A stretch of 64,000 bases of DNA from Candidatus Bathyarchaeota archaeon (GTDB lineage: Archaea; Thermoproteota; Bathyarchaeia; Bathyarchaeales; Bathycorpusculaceae), in NCBI GenBank assembly GCA_013388905.1, contig JACAEI010000040.1, positions 1 to 64,000 of the forward strand. Direction: 5' to 3'. Within the stretch, counting starts at the first letter, position 1. Each line of letters begins with the position of its first letter. Below, piece by piece: positions 26,970 through 35,912 of the stretch. A program made the position numbers and the translations under genes. The notes under the pieces were generated by a model. The model had not been told where the DNA came from, did not search any database, and saw only the letters and a program-made list of their open reading frames with translations.

Positions 26970-26977
26970 ATTTATAT
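26970..26977 (+). promoter_or_regulatory. TATA box of tRNA-Asp
   Basis: ATTTATAT centred about 29 nt upstream of the tRNA 5' end, the usual archaeal promoter distance. Confidence 0.6.
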
Positions 26978-27002
26978 GTATGAGTAATAGAAGTTGGAAA
27001 AA

Positions 27003-27080
27003 GCCCTGGTAGTATAGTCCGGTCTAGTATAAGCGGCTGTCGCCCGCTGGACCCGGGTTCAAATCCCGGCCAGGGCGCCA
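27003..27080 (+). tRNA. tRNA-Asp (GTC)
   Basis: Cloverleaf: acceptor GCCCTGG pairs with CCAGGGC, with discriminator G and encoded CCA. The anticodon arm GCGGCTGTCGCCCGC carries GTC. The T arm is CCGGGTTCAAATCCCGG. No intron seen. Confidence 0.95.
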
Positions 27081-27148
27081 TTTATTTTGACAGGTTCTTG
27101 TGGGGAAAGCATAAGAGTTCGTTTAAACCAGAATTTTAATGATAAGGA

Positions 27149-28513
27149 TTGGGTTCTTCTCGTCAGCTAGCGGACAAGCGTTCTCCTAATGTTTGGTTAC
27201 TTGACATTTTGAAGAATTCAAATACGGGATCTGAAGTAAAATATGACGAAAGCCTCGTAGTTTCAGAAGTTTCCAAAAGCGGTTTATGCGTGGCATGCAA
27301 AGGCTCACGTTTTCTCTGCGGCAAGGCTCGTTGTCCAATAATCGTTAAAGCAAACTATTTCCTGAGAAGCGTCCCGTTAATGCAGAGTGAAGACATTGCT
27401 GGTGCTTCGCCGCCAAGTGTTTTTATCGGCAGAATTGGCTATCCATATGTTTACGCTGGGCCTCTCGTGCCGCCAATTCAAGAAGACACAAGCGTTTATG
27501 ATTTGCCCGAATTCTGGTTTGGAAAAACAATAGATGAAATTGTAAGCTTCCGCTCCATGCTCGTCCGAGGAAAACACCGTGTGCACGTGCGCAGATTCGA
27601 AGAATGTGGAAAAATAATCGAGAAAACTCGTGAACTAGCCTTGGCTGTCACGCCTGTCGACGTTGAACTAATATTAAAAAAGAAGCCTAGAGGCTTTCTG
27701 CTCTTAGACGACGAGGTTCAGCCTTTTGGGCCTTCTGCACCTATCCGTGACCTTCTTGTTGGCAACGCTCGTTGGAACCATCATATAGAAAAAGCATACA
27801 GCGACACAGACTTGAGAGCAGTCCTAGCGGTTCAGGAACTTTACACAAAAGGTGTGCTAGTAACAAAGATTCAAAGGGCTTTCAGCGTCGGAGCCTTCGG
27901 CTTGAAAAATAATAGGCGGCTTGTGCCAACTCGATGGAGCATAACAGCTGTAGACAGCATACTCTCAAAAAACCTAATGGAAACGCTTAAGACGTTTCCA
28001 GAAATAAATGAATATCGAGTCTACGAGTCTCGCTATTTAGACAACATTTTTGAGGTTATAATGATTCCAAGTGCATGGAGCTACGAAGCAATTGAGGCTT
28101 GGTATCCTGGCACAGTCTGGAATCCTAGCGGCAGAAACGTTGTCATGTTTGGCGACTGGGAAGACCATGAAGGCAGAACAACATATGCAGAAATGGGCGG
28201 ATGCTACTATGCGGCTCGCTTGGCTGTCTGCGAACTGCTCGTAAAGGAGAGACGTCAAGCCACTGTAATAGTTCTGCGTGAAGCACATCCAGGCTACATA
28301 ATGCCTGTTGGCGTCTGGCAGGTCAGAGAAAATGTAAGAAACGCCATGCGCCAGAAACCCTTCCTTTTCAACACTTTAGACGAAGTCTTAAAGTTTATTG
28401 CAAGCCGATTTCAGATTCCGTTACAACAATGGATGATGAGAAGTGAGCTTTTGAAAAGTGCACTTTTCCAGAAGAAAATAACAGATTTTATAGGCAAGAA
28501 ACCTCACCCTTAA
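27149..28513 (+). CDS. Nre family DNA repair protein
   Basis: A 454-residue archaeal Nre protein, linked to DNA damage repair. It has a Cys cluster near the N-terminus (CVACKGSRFLCGKARCPI, about 48-65), the Nre core (ASPPSVFIGRIGYPYVYAGPL), WSITAVDSILSK and MFGDWEDHEGRTTYAEMGGCYYAARLAV. The C-terminus QKKITDFIGK fits a PCNA-interacting peptide (QxxhxxFh; the second aromatic is Ile). Start TTG 27149 is the only in-frame start after the upstream stop and has no clear ribosome binding site. Confidence 0.9.
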   Translation: MGSSRQLADKRSPNVWLLDILKNSNTGSEVKYDESLVVSEVSKSGLCVACKGSRFLCGKARCPIIVKANYFLRSVPLMQSEDIAGASPPSVFIGRIGYPYVYAGPLVPPIQEDTSVYDLPEFWFGKTIDEIVSFRSMLVRGKHRVHVRRFEECGKIIEKTRELALAVTPVDVELILKKKPRGFLLLDDEVQPFGPSAPIRDLLVGNARWNHHIEKAYSDTDLRAVLAVQELYTKGVLVTKIQRAFSVGAFGLKNNRRLVPTRWSITAVDSILSKNLMETLKTFPEINEYRVYESRYLDNIFEVIMIPSAWSYEAIEAWYPGTVWNPSGRNVVMFGDWEDHEGRTTYAEMGGCYYAARLAVCELLVKERRQATVIVLREAHPGYIMPVGVWQVRENVRNAMRQKPFLFNTLDEVLKFIASRFQIPLQQWMMRSELLKSALFQKKITDFIGKKPHP

Positions 28514-28652
28514 AGGAGATTATAAGCACTTTTAAGATACAGAAACAAGAAGATTAGATTGGCTAAGCCTGAGACATATAGTGATATTACGATGAAGCAT
28601 AAAGAATCCAAGATGAAAAGATTTTTAAGTGCGGTTCAAGGCATTGCAAGTA

Positions 28653-28662
28653 GTTTATATAA
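28653..28662 (+). promoter_or_regulatory. TATA box upstream of a membrane protein gene
   Basis: TTTATATAAT about 75 nt before the start of the next gene; predicts a leader of about 50 nt. Confidence 0.45.
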
Positions 28663-28737
28663 TGTTTTTTGTGGCTTCGTTCGCACTCTTTCAGGAGTAT
28701 CAATTGAAAGGTTAAATCGAAACTGCCTGTGTGGCGT

Positions 28738-29229
28738 ATGAAAGAAGAAACATTGGAGCATGTACGCTTCTCCATTAAAGTTTTTAAATGGATAGTTTTG
28801 CCAGTAAGTCTTCACATATTTGTGAATTTGTATTTCTTTAAAGAAAACGCTTTGAATTCTGCACTATGGGGAATGCTGCTTTTCTTCTATAGCAACTTTC
28901 TTCCAGACCTGCCCTCTGTTTATAGAAAAAAGAAGAAAACCAATGGAGTTGCTAAAGACTTGCCATGGTATAAGAAATACGCACTTTTACTTTTTGCCCC
29001 TTTGTTGATTTGGATACTGTTTTCTGGAATCCAGCTAACGTGGAGAACGACTGAAACATTTCACAATTTTAAATCATTAACAGCATATGGCGTTTTTCTT
29101 TCATTATTGGGCTTTCTTGTATTTGTTAATTTTCCGATTGAAGTTGGAAGCATGATCAAAGTTTTCGCCATTCCTTTTTATGGCATCATTGGATATTTGA
29201 CTCATTTAAAAGTTGACGAAATCTGGTAA
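28738..29229 (+). CDS. four-TM membrane protein, unknown
   Basis: About 163 residues with membrane segments near 17-35, 42-60, 85-103, 115-150, and a cytoplasmic KKKK loop. The histidine-containing FHNFKSLTAYG and terminal GYLTHLKVDEIW suggest a distant relation to membrane-bound metal-dependent hydrolases of the YdjM type, which I cannot confirm. The ATG at 28738 is chosen; a GTG 9 nt upstream is possible. Confidence 0.65.
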   Translation: MKEETLEHVRFSIKVFKWIVLPVSLHIFVNLYFFKENALNSALWGMLLFFYSNFLPDLPSVYRKKKKTNGVAKDLPWYKKYALLLFAPLLIWILFSGIQLTWRTTETFHNFKSLTAYGVFLSLLGFLVFVNFPIEVGSMIKVFAIPFYGIIGYLTHLKVDEIW

Positions 29230-29350
29230 ATCATTCGAAATAGTTCTTAACAGAGTCTTCCTCTCCAAAAAACTGCTAAAGATCCATTATTAACTGCGCT
29301 CAGACATCTTTTTTAAAAAAACGTTAATATCCTAAGTAAATAGAAAATCT

Positions 29351-29356
29351 TTTATA
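29351..29356 (+). promoter_or_regulatory. TATA-like element before the Lys-rich micro-ORF
   Basis: TTTATA about 40 nt upstream of the GTG; transcription would start just before the GAGGT ribosome binding site. Confidence 0.4.
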
Positions 29357-29392
29357 GAAATTGCTGAGAATCGTGTATCTGAGGTCACAATC

Positions 29393-29446
29393 GTGGCTAA
29401 GGCAAAAACGAAGAAGAAAAAGGGGAAGTCTAAGAAAACAAAGTAA
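29393..29446 (+). CDS. 17-residue lysine-rich micropeptide
   Basis: GTG start, TAA stop, encoding MAKAKTKKKKGKSKKTK. GAGGT lies 7 nt before the GTG, the spacing used by real genes in this window, a TATA-like box lies upstream and a double oligo-T terminator follows. A peptide with ten lysines could bind nucleic acid. Too short for a gene caller; coding is inferred only from these signals. Confidence 0.45.
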   Translation: MAKAKTKKKKGKSKKTK

Positions 29447-29476
29447 ATAAACAATTACACCAAATTAAATATCCCA

Positions 29477-29491
29477 TTTTTTACACTTTTT
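29477..29491 (+). terminator. oligo-T terminator
   Basis: TTTTTTACACTTTTT, two T tracts just downstream of the micro-ORF, the typical archaeal intrinsic termination signal. Confidence 0.45.
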
Positions 29492-29588
29492 GACTAAAAA
29501 AGACATAAATTCAGTCGGTTTTCATTTTTTCGGAAAGAAATATGACAGTTAATTCTTCGTTTTCTAAACAAAGATTCTTTAAGCTGAA

Positions 29589-30117
29589 ATGCAATTTCTA
29601 AAGAGCGTGTTCAAAATTGGTCGACCCTGTTACCCTTGCGTTGATAGTGGCTGGCGAGTAATTGTAATAGGCTTTTTAGGTAACTATGTCTTCGAGCGAA
29701 CCGGCTTTCCAGATATGATGTTTTTAATAGTTTTAGGCATTCTTTTTTGTTTACATAGGGTTAATAGTCACAATAGGCGACATGACCATATTATTTGTTG
29801 GAATAATCCTATCGCTAATACTATTCATAGCTAGATTTGGCGCAGTCTGCTTAGCTACGGTTCGTAGCCAATTAACTGAAGAAAAGGCAATGATGACTGT
29901 TTTGCTAACGAGAGGCTTAGCCGCTGCTGTATTGGCCACTCTGCCACTACAATATGTTGCTAAGTATATTGCTGATCCTACAAAGTATCCTGAGGCAGAT
30001 CCAATTTTCGAGAGGCTGGCATCTTACTACATTAACCTTGCAATTATAGTAATCTTGGCTACAGCGATAATCGCAACTGTCGGTGTTCCAGTACTAAAAC
30101 GTAGGGCAAAAAGATAG
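29589..30117 (+). pseudogene. NhaP-type Na+/H+ antiporter remnant
   Basis: The first part gives a broken first helix region continuing as VIVIGFLGNYVFERTGFPDMMFLIVLGILF, typical of the N-terminus of cation/proton antiporters. The end (29782-30117) gives GIILSLILFIARFGAV and TRGLAAAVLATLPLQY, the C-terminal antiporter helices, ending KRRAKR. The middle two thirds of the protein are missing and at least two frameshifts join the pieces, so it is not functional. Confidence 0.75.
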
Positions 30118-30304
30118 CTTTTTTGTAAACTTAAGCTGTTACTACTGCTTGAAACACTAAGATGCGTAAGCTCAATTAAGTCTTCGATAGATTTTATAGC
30201 AAATCGACTGGCTATCGCTAATACGAAAAGCGAAAATGTAAGAATCGCACCATACTCTTACGCCTTAGCAAAATAACCTGAGAAATGGTTTAACGCACGA
30301 ACTA

Positions 30305-31126
30305 CTATAATTTGTTTGTTCGCTTTGCCGTAAGCGATAATAGGCTTTCAGTTTTTGTTTCTGTTTTGCTTTCTTCCAGCAGTTCAACAACCTTATCTAT
30401 ATATCCAAAGTATGCACGTTCTCTCAAGTATTCAGCTCTGGGTCTTGGAATGTCGATTTTCACTTCACCAATGACTTTCCCTGGACGAGGTGACATCACT
30501 ATCACTCGGTCTGCCATAAACACTGCTTCTTCGACGTTATGACTCACCATTAGAAAGGTGTTTGTCGGCAAGGTCGGATTTCGCCAAATATCAAGCACTA
30601 ACTCACGAAGCGTTTTAGCGGTAAGTTCATCCAAGGAAGAGAAAGGCTCATCCATCAACAATACTTCTGGTTTTAAGGCTAAAGCTCTGGCAATTCCTAC
30701 ACGCTGCTTCATTCCACCTGAAAGGTCATGCGGATAAGTATTTTCGAACCCTTCCAGCCCAACCATTCTCAAATATTCTTCAGCAATGTGGATTCGTTTT
30801 TCCTTTTCCATGCCAAGCACCTCAAGGGGCACTTCAACGTTCTGTAGTGCAGTTTTCCATGGTAGCAAGCCGAAGAGTTGAAAGACCATGGCAATCTTCG
30901 GGGTGGGCTGAGTAATTGGTTGTTCACGGAAAAGAACTTTGCCAGAATCAGCCTTCTCTAAGCCCGCAATGATTCTCAGCATTGTAGATTTTCCGCAGCC
31001 TGAAGGTCCAACTAGGCAGACAAATTCGTCGTTCCCAACCGAAAAACTCACGTTATCCAAGACTAAAATTTTGGAATTCTCCACCACAAACGATTTTGAC
31101 ACATTTCCTACTTCAATCACTGACAT
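30305..31126 (-). CDS. ABC transporter ATPase (nitrate/sulfonate/taurine type)
   Basis: 273-residue ATPase: Walker A GPSGCGKST (about 39-47), Q-loop VFQLFGLLPWKTALQN, signature LSGGMKQR, Walker B VLLMDEPFSSLD, H-loop VSHN. The SsuB/TauB/NrtD class energises uptake of small organic or inorganic anions or thiamin precursors. The gene follows the fused permease by 3 nt. Confidence 0.95.
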   Translation of the reverse strand: MSVIEVGNVSKSFVVENSKILVLDNVSFSVGNDEFVCLVGPSGCGKSTMLRIIAGLEKADSGKVLFREQPITQPTPKIAMVFQLFGLLPWKTALQNVEVPLEVLGMEKEKRIHIAEEYLRMVGLEGFENTYPHDLSGGMKQRVGIARALALKPEVLLMDEPFSSLDELTAKTLRELVLDIWRNPTLPTNTFLMVSHNVEEAVFMADRVIVMSPRPGKVIGEVKIDIPRPRAEYLRERAYFGYIDKVVELLEESKTETKTESLLSLTAKRTNKL

Positions 31127-31129
31127 GGC

Positions 31130-32794
31130 TTACACCTCTACATGATACTTTTCAAATTTTCTAAGCAAACGTCTCCACACTAATCCTTCTATTAAAAGCA
31201 CGATTATGGCTACTATGCTTAAGAGGAAAACTAACACTACCGTATTTCCAAACTCATACCCTGCCTTATCCAACAGTGAACCCAAACCTGGAATTGAAAG
31301 AGGCGGGATCGATGGCTCTGTTGAAGGCATGTACTCGGCAAATATTATGGTGTTCCAACCTGTTCCCCATGAAAGAATGCTTCCTGTAACTATGGAGGGT
31401 AAAATGGATGGAATAACTATGTGCGTTATCCTCTTTACACCCTTAAAACCTAGAAGCTGACTCACTTCCTTTATTTCCGTAGGAATATTCTTCACCGCAC
31501 TTACGATGTTAAGGAACATGTACCATATCATGTCAAAAATCAGCATTATAATACATGTGAGCTCAAGGGCTATTCTTGGAATTCCGATAAGTCCATTTAA
31601 ACCAAGAAAAATAACTGGAAACAAAGCAAGAATTGGCACTCCTTGTCCAATATCGTAGAGCGGATAGAACACAGTTGCGAATCTCTTATGTTCAGCAGCT
31701 AAAACACCCATACTAATGGCAACTGCAAGAGAAATTCCATAGGCTATCGTAAGCCGCCCCATGGTTAGACCAATCAATAATGGCAAAAGAACAAGCTCGT
31801 TTGCAGGCGGTTTATTAAACCCCTCTTGAATTATAGCAAACGTGGGAAACTGTCCAAAAACAGTATACAGAATAAAGAAAACTGCTGAAAGAGCCAAAAC
31901 TGTAGCAACAATTTTCTCGATGTGAGTGTATTTTCGCAATCTCTGAGGAACAAGCGATAAGGATCTTGGCCAATGAAGTTTTCCAAGATGTATCCACCCA
32001 GTTGCTTTCGCAATTCCAAGCTTCCCAACACCTGAAAGGTCCATTCGGAAGATGGGCTTAAATGTGCCTGTGCTTGCGCGTTCCATGAGTCTATGCCATG
32101 TTAAAGTGTTGAAGTACACTACGATGAAGGTTATGAATACTAGCAGAATTATGGCTAGATTCATGTCCTTATAAAAATAGGCGACTTTTGCAAGGAGATA
32201 ACCCAAACCTCCAGAGGATGGTGCTATTACGTCTCCTTTGTATTGGATGTATTCTGCAGCAATCATGAAAAACCAGCCATCACACCACGCGAGATTGGCT
32301 CCTGAAACCACCGCTGGAGCTATTGCAGGCAATAGTACATGTCTAGTGTAACGCCATCCAGTTAAACCAAAACTTCGTGCAGATTCGGTGACATTTGTTG
32401 GAATGCCGCGTATGGCTCCCAATACTCCAAAGAAGATAGCCCATGCCATTGACGTGAAGAGCAAAACTATCACGGAAAACTCGACGCCCAGTGGACCAAG
32501 CGCGAATAGAAAACTTATCACCATTGGGAAATATCCAAGTATCGGAATCGACTGCAACAGATCTATGAATGGTGTAAGAATAAGCGATGCAACTCTGTTT
32601 GTGGCGGCAAATATGCCGAAGGAAACTCCCCAAACGACCGAAATCAAAAGCGTAACTACGATGCGAGAAACAGTGCTAAAAGTGTAGAGGGGAAGATTTT
32701 TGATTTCAGGGTTGCTTACAAAAGTCATGATTAGCCAAGTCATACCGCAGATGATGAGTAATCCAAGGATGAAGCTTATGGCATACCTTCGCAA
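31130..32794 (-). CDS. ABC permease, two fused BPD domains
   Basis: 554 residues with about twelve helices forming two tandem permease domains. Each carries the ATPase-contact loop: ARSFGLTGWRYTRHVLLPAIAPAVVSG (first, about 137-163) and SQLLGFKGVKRITHIVIPSILPSIVTG (second). In most organisms this family uses one gene for a homodimer; here both halves are one polypeptide. No periplasmic-type binding protein is adjacent, so the substrate cannot be inferred. TTG start. Confidence 0.92.
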   Translation of the reverse strand: MRRYAISFILGLLIICGMTWLIMTFVSNPEIKNLPLYTFSTVSRIVVTLLISVVWGVSFGIFAATNRVASLILTPFIDLLQSIPILGYFPMVISFLFALGPLGVEFSVIVLLFTSMAWAIFFGVLGAIRGIPTNVTESARSFGLTGWRYTRHVLLPAIAPAVVSGANLAWCDGWFFMIAAEYIQYKGDVIAPSSGGLGYLLAKVAYFYKDMNLAIILLVFITFIVVYFNTLTWHRLMERASTGTFKPIFRMDLSGVGKLGIAKATGWIHLGKLHWPRSLSLVPQRLRKYTHIEKIVATVLALSAVFFILYTVFGQFPTFAIIQEGFNKPPANELVLLPLLIGLTMGRLTIAYGISLAVAISMGVLAAEHKRFATVFYPLYDIGQGVPILALFPVIFLGLNGLIGIPRIALELTCIIMLIFDMIWYMFLNIVSAVKNIPTEIKEVSQLLGFKGVKRITHIVIPSILPSIVTGSILSWGTGWNTIIFAEYMPSTEPSIPPLSIPGLGSLLDKAGYEFGNTVVLVFLLSIVAIIVLLIEGLVWRRLLRKFEKYHVEV

Positions 32795-32866
32795 GTTTCA
32801 TTCGCCAGCTTAACCCCAACTATATGAATGAGAACAGTTCGAAGGGCAATTTAAAAATATCGCATG

Positions 32867-33400
32867 TTAAGGCATCTTAAGTTCTTTAAACTTTTTAAGA
32901 GCGTAATTCACGATTTTCATTGCTTCTTCAGCGCTTTTCCATTCTTTGAATCGGACCCACTTATGTGGCTCAAGTCGCTTGTAGGTTTCAAAGAACTCTT
33001 GAATCTCTATAAGCTGATGCTTATGAATATCTTTGATGTCTTTATAGCCCTCAAATCGAGCATCATTAACAAGCACAGACAAAATCTTAGGATCTTCGCC
33101 TTTCTCGTCTTCTATTATTAACGCTCCTATGGCTCTTACCTTAACTATGCATCCAACTTCTAGCGGTTCATAACTTAGCACCATAATGTCTAATGGGTCG
33201 TCATCATCAAACCATGTTTGCGGAACAAACCCATACTCAACTGGAAAAATCACGGATGATGGTATTATTCTGTCAAGGACGAATGATTCCCATTCTATAT
33301 TGTATTCATATTTATCTCTTGAACCGCTGATGACTTCGATCACCATGTTAAGCAGTTCTGGCGGCTTGTCTCCGGATGGAATGTCTTTCCAAATATTCAT
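32867..33400 (-). CDS. ppa: inorganic pyrophosphatase, family I
   Basis: Hydrolyses pyrophosphate in the cytosol. 177 residues with the family signature VEYGFVPQTWFDDDDPLDIMVL (catalytic Asp cluster, about 58-79) and DPKILSVLVND. Full length. An ATG start; the adjacent upstream gene on this strand is 13 nt away. Confidence 0.97.
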   Translation of the reverse strand: MNIWKDIPSGDKPPELLNMVIEVISGSRDKYEYNIEWESFVLDRIIPSSVIFPVEYGFVPQTWFDDDDPLDIMVLSYEPLEVGCIVKVRAIGALIIEDEKGEDPKILSVLVNDARFEGYKDIKDIHKHQLIEIQEFFETYKRLEPHKWVRFKEWKSAEEAMKIVNYALKKFKELKMP

Positions 33401-33413
33401 ATTGCCACTCTCA

Positions 33414-34319
33414 TTATTCCTCTACTAGTACCCGTTTCTTGACTTTTACCTCTTTCTCGCCATACTTCGCATATAACTCCTTCCTTAAAGCTTCAAGCAA
33501 CTCATTGCTTCTTCCACAAAACTCCGCTGCCGTAACAACCTTCACGTTTCGTTTCTTTGCCGTATCATAAACTGGTTTTATTCTTATTTTATAATCTAGT
33601 TCACGCAGAAAATGATGTTCTAAGACTAGAGTGTGAACTTTCGTCTTCGTTATCGCCTTGACAAGATTTTTGTTGGCAGTTTCGAGGCTTTTAAAGGAAA
33701 AGCGATAGCCAAGCATATACGTCATTGGGCCATCAACAAACATAATGTCAGGGTTTTCTTCAAGAATGAAATTAATCTGCTCTTCAAGTGTTGGGCCTTC
33801 CACATCAGAGGTGTAAAGAAACTTTTCATTGTTGCTTTTTATGCTGACTTCTGTCACGTATCCAAGGCGTGGATTCGTTCCGTGGCAAACTGCTTTTGAA
33901 AATTTTATCAACGTGTTGCCAAACTTGAAATCTTTGCTGTCAGCAATTTCAAGTTTCTTAGGCGCACCTTTTATGTTTTCTAGAAAAAAGGCTGCTCTGC
34001 CTCTTTGGCTTATGTTTATGTTTTCCGTCGGATGTTTTATGAAAACAGTTTTGTTCTTGTATAATTCTGGGCATTCTGGGTTATGATGGTCATAATGGTA
34101 ATGTGTTACTACGAGGATTTCAGCGGTCTGGGTATATTGCCTTATTATTTCCCATAGTTCTTCAAGCCTCTGCCACTCCAAAAAATGTGGAGCTAAGCCA
34201 TACCGAAGTGGGGCCAAAGAAACTCCGGGGTCTATCAGAATTTTCACGTCGTTTGTTTCTATGAAAGTCGCCATTGAGCGAACTCCAAAACTTTCAAAAG
34301 CTAAAGGAACAATTCTCAT
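33414..34319 (-). CDS. metallo-beta-lactamase-fold hydrolase (UPF0282-like)
   Basis: 301-residue metallohydrolase with the zinc motif VVTHYHYDHHNPE (HxHxDH, about 78-90), a further His in AVCHGTNPRLGYV, YTSDVEGP and LEHHFLRELDY. This pattern is that of archaeal UPF0282 proteins with unknown substrate. Its start overlaps the end of nucS by 4 nt. Confidence 0.9.
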   Translation of the reverse strand: MRIVPLAFESFGVRSMATFIETNDVKILIDPGVSLAPLRYGLAPHFLEWQRLEELWEIIRQYTQTAEILVVTHYHYDHHNPECPELYKNKTVFIKHPTENINISQRGRAAFFLENIKGAPKKLEIADSKDFKFGNTLIKFSKAVCHGTNPRLGYVTEVSIKSNNEKFLYTSDVEGPTLEEQINFILEENPDIMFVDGPMTYMLGYRFSFKSLETANKNLVKAITKTKVHTLVLEHHFLRELDYKIRIKPVYDTAKKRNVKVVTAAEFCGRSNELLEALRKELYAKYGEKEVKVKKRVLVEE

Positions 34320-35110
34320 TGGCTAGTTCCTTCTTTGAAAAAAGCTTCCAGTTTTCTCGCCTCTGACTTTTTCAAAATCTCCGCACATTTTCTCGGGTCT
34401 AAAGCCTTAAACTCTAACCCAAGCGTTGCTAACAGCCTTTGCACATCCTTCGCAATATTCGGCGCCACTAGAACTCCTCGCACTTCTCTGTTCGCTTTGC
34501 CCTTAATTGCGTCTATGTATTTGGCAAGCTGAATCACCGCATCTTTTCCAGCTACTTTGCGTTTAATCTCAACCACAACAAGTCTTCCATCTTTACTTAT
34601 ACCATAAACATCCACAAAACCTGGCTCCACTTTCTTCTCATAACTAATAATATTGAATCCTTCTTCCAGAAGCGAAGGCTCCATCAAAATGGCTTTTTGC
34701 ATGTCTTCTTCACTTGCATAGAGAGAAAATTCGCCAGAGTCTCTGAGACTGAAAGCTGAAACCAATTGAATTTGGTCAAAAAACACTTTAACGGATTCAG
34801 CTGGTTTTTGCCTCACAGCGCGAATCTCCAGCACGTTTTCTTTGGTTTGAACATTGAAAATACAGCCTGGCGGCTGCCAATTCACTGGCTCATAACCGAC
34901 TGGCCGATGAACAAGAATTGAGCCATCTTCCTTTATTATCAATATGCGTTCACCTTGTTCCAGTTTTGATTTTGCCCTTCCTAAATAGTGCACCCAGCAA
35001 TTACCTATTACAAGTAGTGTTTTGCGTTGAGAAACTGCTTCTTTAATGGCTTTCTCTGCTTCAGCAATCTGTGGATTTACTAGCACGTTCAATGATTTGT
35101 AATATGACAA
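34316..35110 (-). CDS. nucS: mismatch endonuclease NucS/EndoMS
   Basis: Cleaves mismatch-containing or branched DNA. The N-terminal OB-like domain has NCWVHYLGRAKSKLEQGERIL and LVHRPVGYEPVNWQPPG. The C-terminal RecB-like nuclease has GFVDVYGISKDGRLVVVEIKRKVAGKDAVIQL (D...ExK). The C-terminus RKLEAFFKE resembles a PCNA-interacting peptide that lacks the leading Gln. I prefer the TTG at 35110 (GGAGG 5 nt upstream). The longest frame begins at 35173, overlapping the start of the divergent methyltransferase. Confidence 0.93.
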   Translation of the reverse strand: MSYYKSLNVLVNPQIAEAEKAIKEAVSQRKTLLVIGNCWVHYLGRAKSKLEQGERILIIKEDGSILVHRPVGYEPVNWQPPGCIFNVQTKENVLEIRAVRQKPAESVKVFFDQIQLVSAFSLRDSGEFSLYASEEDMQKAILMEPSLLEEGFNIISYEKKVEPGFVDVYGISKDGRLVVVEIKRKVAGKDAVIQLAKYIDAIKGKANREVRGVLVAPNIAKDVQRLLATLGLEFKALDPRKCAEILKKSEARKLEAFFKEGTSQ

Positions 35111-35171
35111 CGTTTCCTCCGCCAATAGATTTACAAGACATGTCCATAGATAAGATTTCTGAAGACTAGCC

Positions 35172-35729
35172 ATGAGTGAATGGAACCAAAAACGCCGCGT
35201 AATGCATCGCTACAATTTAACAGCACACATCTACGAGGCGCGATACGCTGAAGAACAAGTAGCAAAAATCAAAGCGGCATTAGAAGCTACCTCAATTAAA
35301 AAGCACAGCGTAGTCTTGGATGCTGGTTGTGGAACAGGAATATTATTCGATTACATAGCTAATCAAGCAAAAACAATCATTGCTTTGGACATTTCTAAGA
35401 AAATCTTGTCTGAAGCAAAAAATCGTGCAAAGAAACTTCAAAATATTCACTTGATTCTAGCTGACGCTGACAACATGCCTCTAAAACAAAAAGCCTTCAC
35501 CCATGTTTTTGGCATTACACTTCTTCAAAATATGCCGAAACCAGCAAAAACTTTAAACGAAATAAAGCGAGTTGCAAAAGCAAATGCCAGAATTATTCTT
35601 ACTGGCATGAAAAAGGCTTTCACTCTGAAACAATTTGAGAATTTGTTGCAAAATGCTGCCTTGAAAACCATGTTCTTAAAGCATGAGGGTTTAATATGTT
35701 ACGTAGCAGTTTGTGTTCGAGAACCCTAG
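35172..35729 (+). CDS. class I SAM-dependent methyltransferase
   Basis: 185 residues with the Rossmann motifs VVLDAGCGTGILF (motif I, about 53-65), IALDISKKIL, ILADADNMPLKQKAF and LLQNMPKPAKTLNEIKRVAK. The MHRYNLTAHIYEARYAEEQ opening is typical of archaeal UbiE/Coq5-like methyltransferases. Substrate unknown. Transcribed away from nucS. Confidence 0.88.
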   Translation: MSEWNQKRRVMHRYNLTAHIYEARYAEEQVAKIKAALEATSIKKHSVVLDAGCGTGILFDYIANQAKTIIALDISKKILSEAKNRAKKLQNIHLILADADNMPLKQKAFTHVFGITLLQNMPKPAKTLNEIKRVAKANARIILTGMKKAFTLKQFENLLQNAALKTMFLKHEGLICYVAVCVREP

Positions 35730-35812
35730 TTTTGCTTCAAATTTAGTTCAGGTTTGCGGCAAAACAGATTTTGAGAATTCAATGTAAGAATAATAGCCGT
35801 TTTCAAGCAACG

Positions 35813-35822
35813 TTTATATTAT
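35813..35822 (+). promoter_or_regulatory. TATA box of the polyferredoxin-hdrA operon
   Basis: TTTATATTAT about 95 nt before the polyferredoxin ATG, predicting a leader of roughly 65-70 nt containing the hairpin at 35857-35880. Confidence 0.5.
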
Positions 35823-35856
35823 ATACTAGCCATTTTGAAACATTCCAATTAATATG

Positions 35857-35880
35857 GTGCTGGAGGTTTTTCCTCAGCAC
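35857..35880 (+). promoter_or_regulatory. leader hairpin upstream of polyferredoxin-hdrA
   Basis: GTGCTGGAGG, TTTTT loop, CCTCAGCAC: a 9-bp stem with one bulged G and a T-rich loop, within the predicted 5' leader. It hides a GGAGG sequence. It may control translation or mRNA stability; the function is inferred. Confidence 0.4.
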
Positions 35881-35912
35881 TTTAAATTGCATAAATATGT
35901 GGTGGTTAATAG

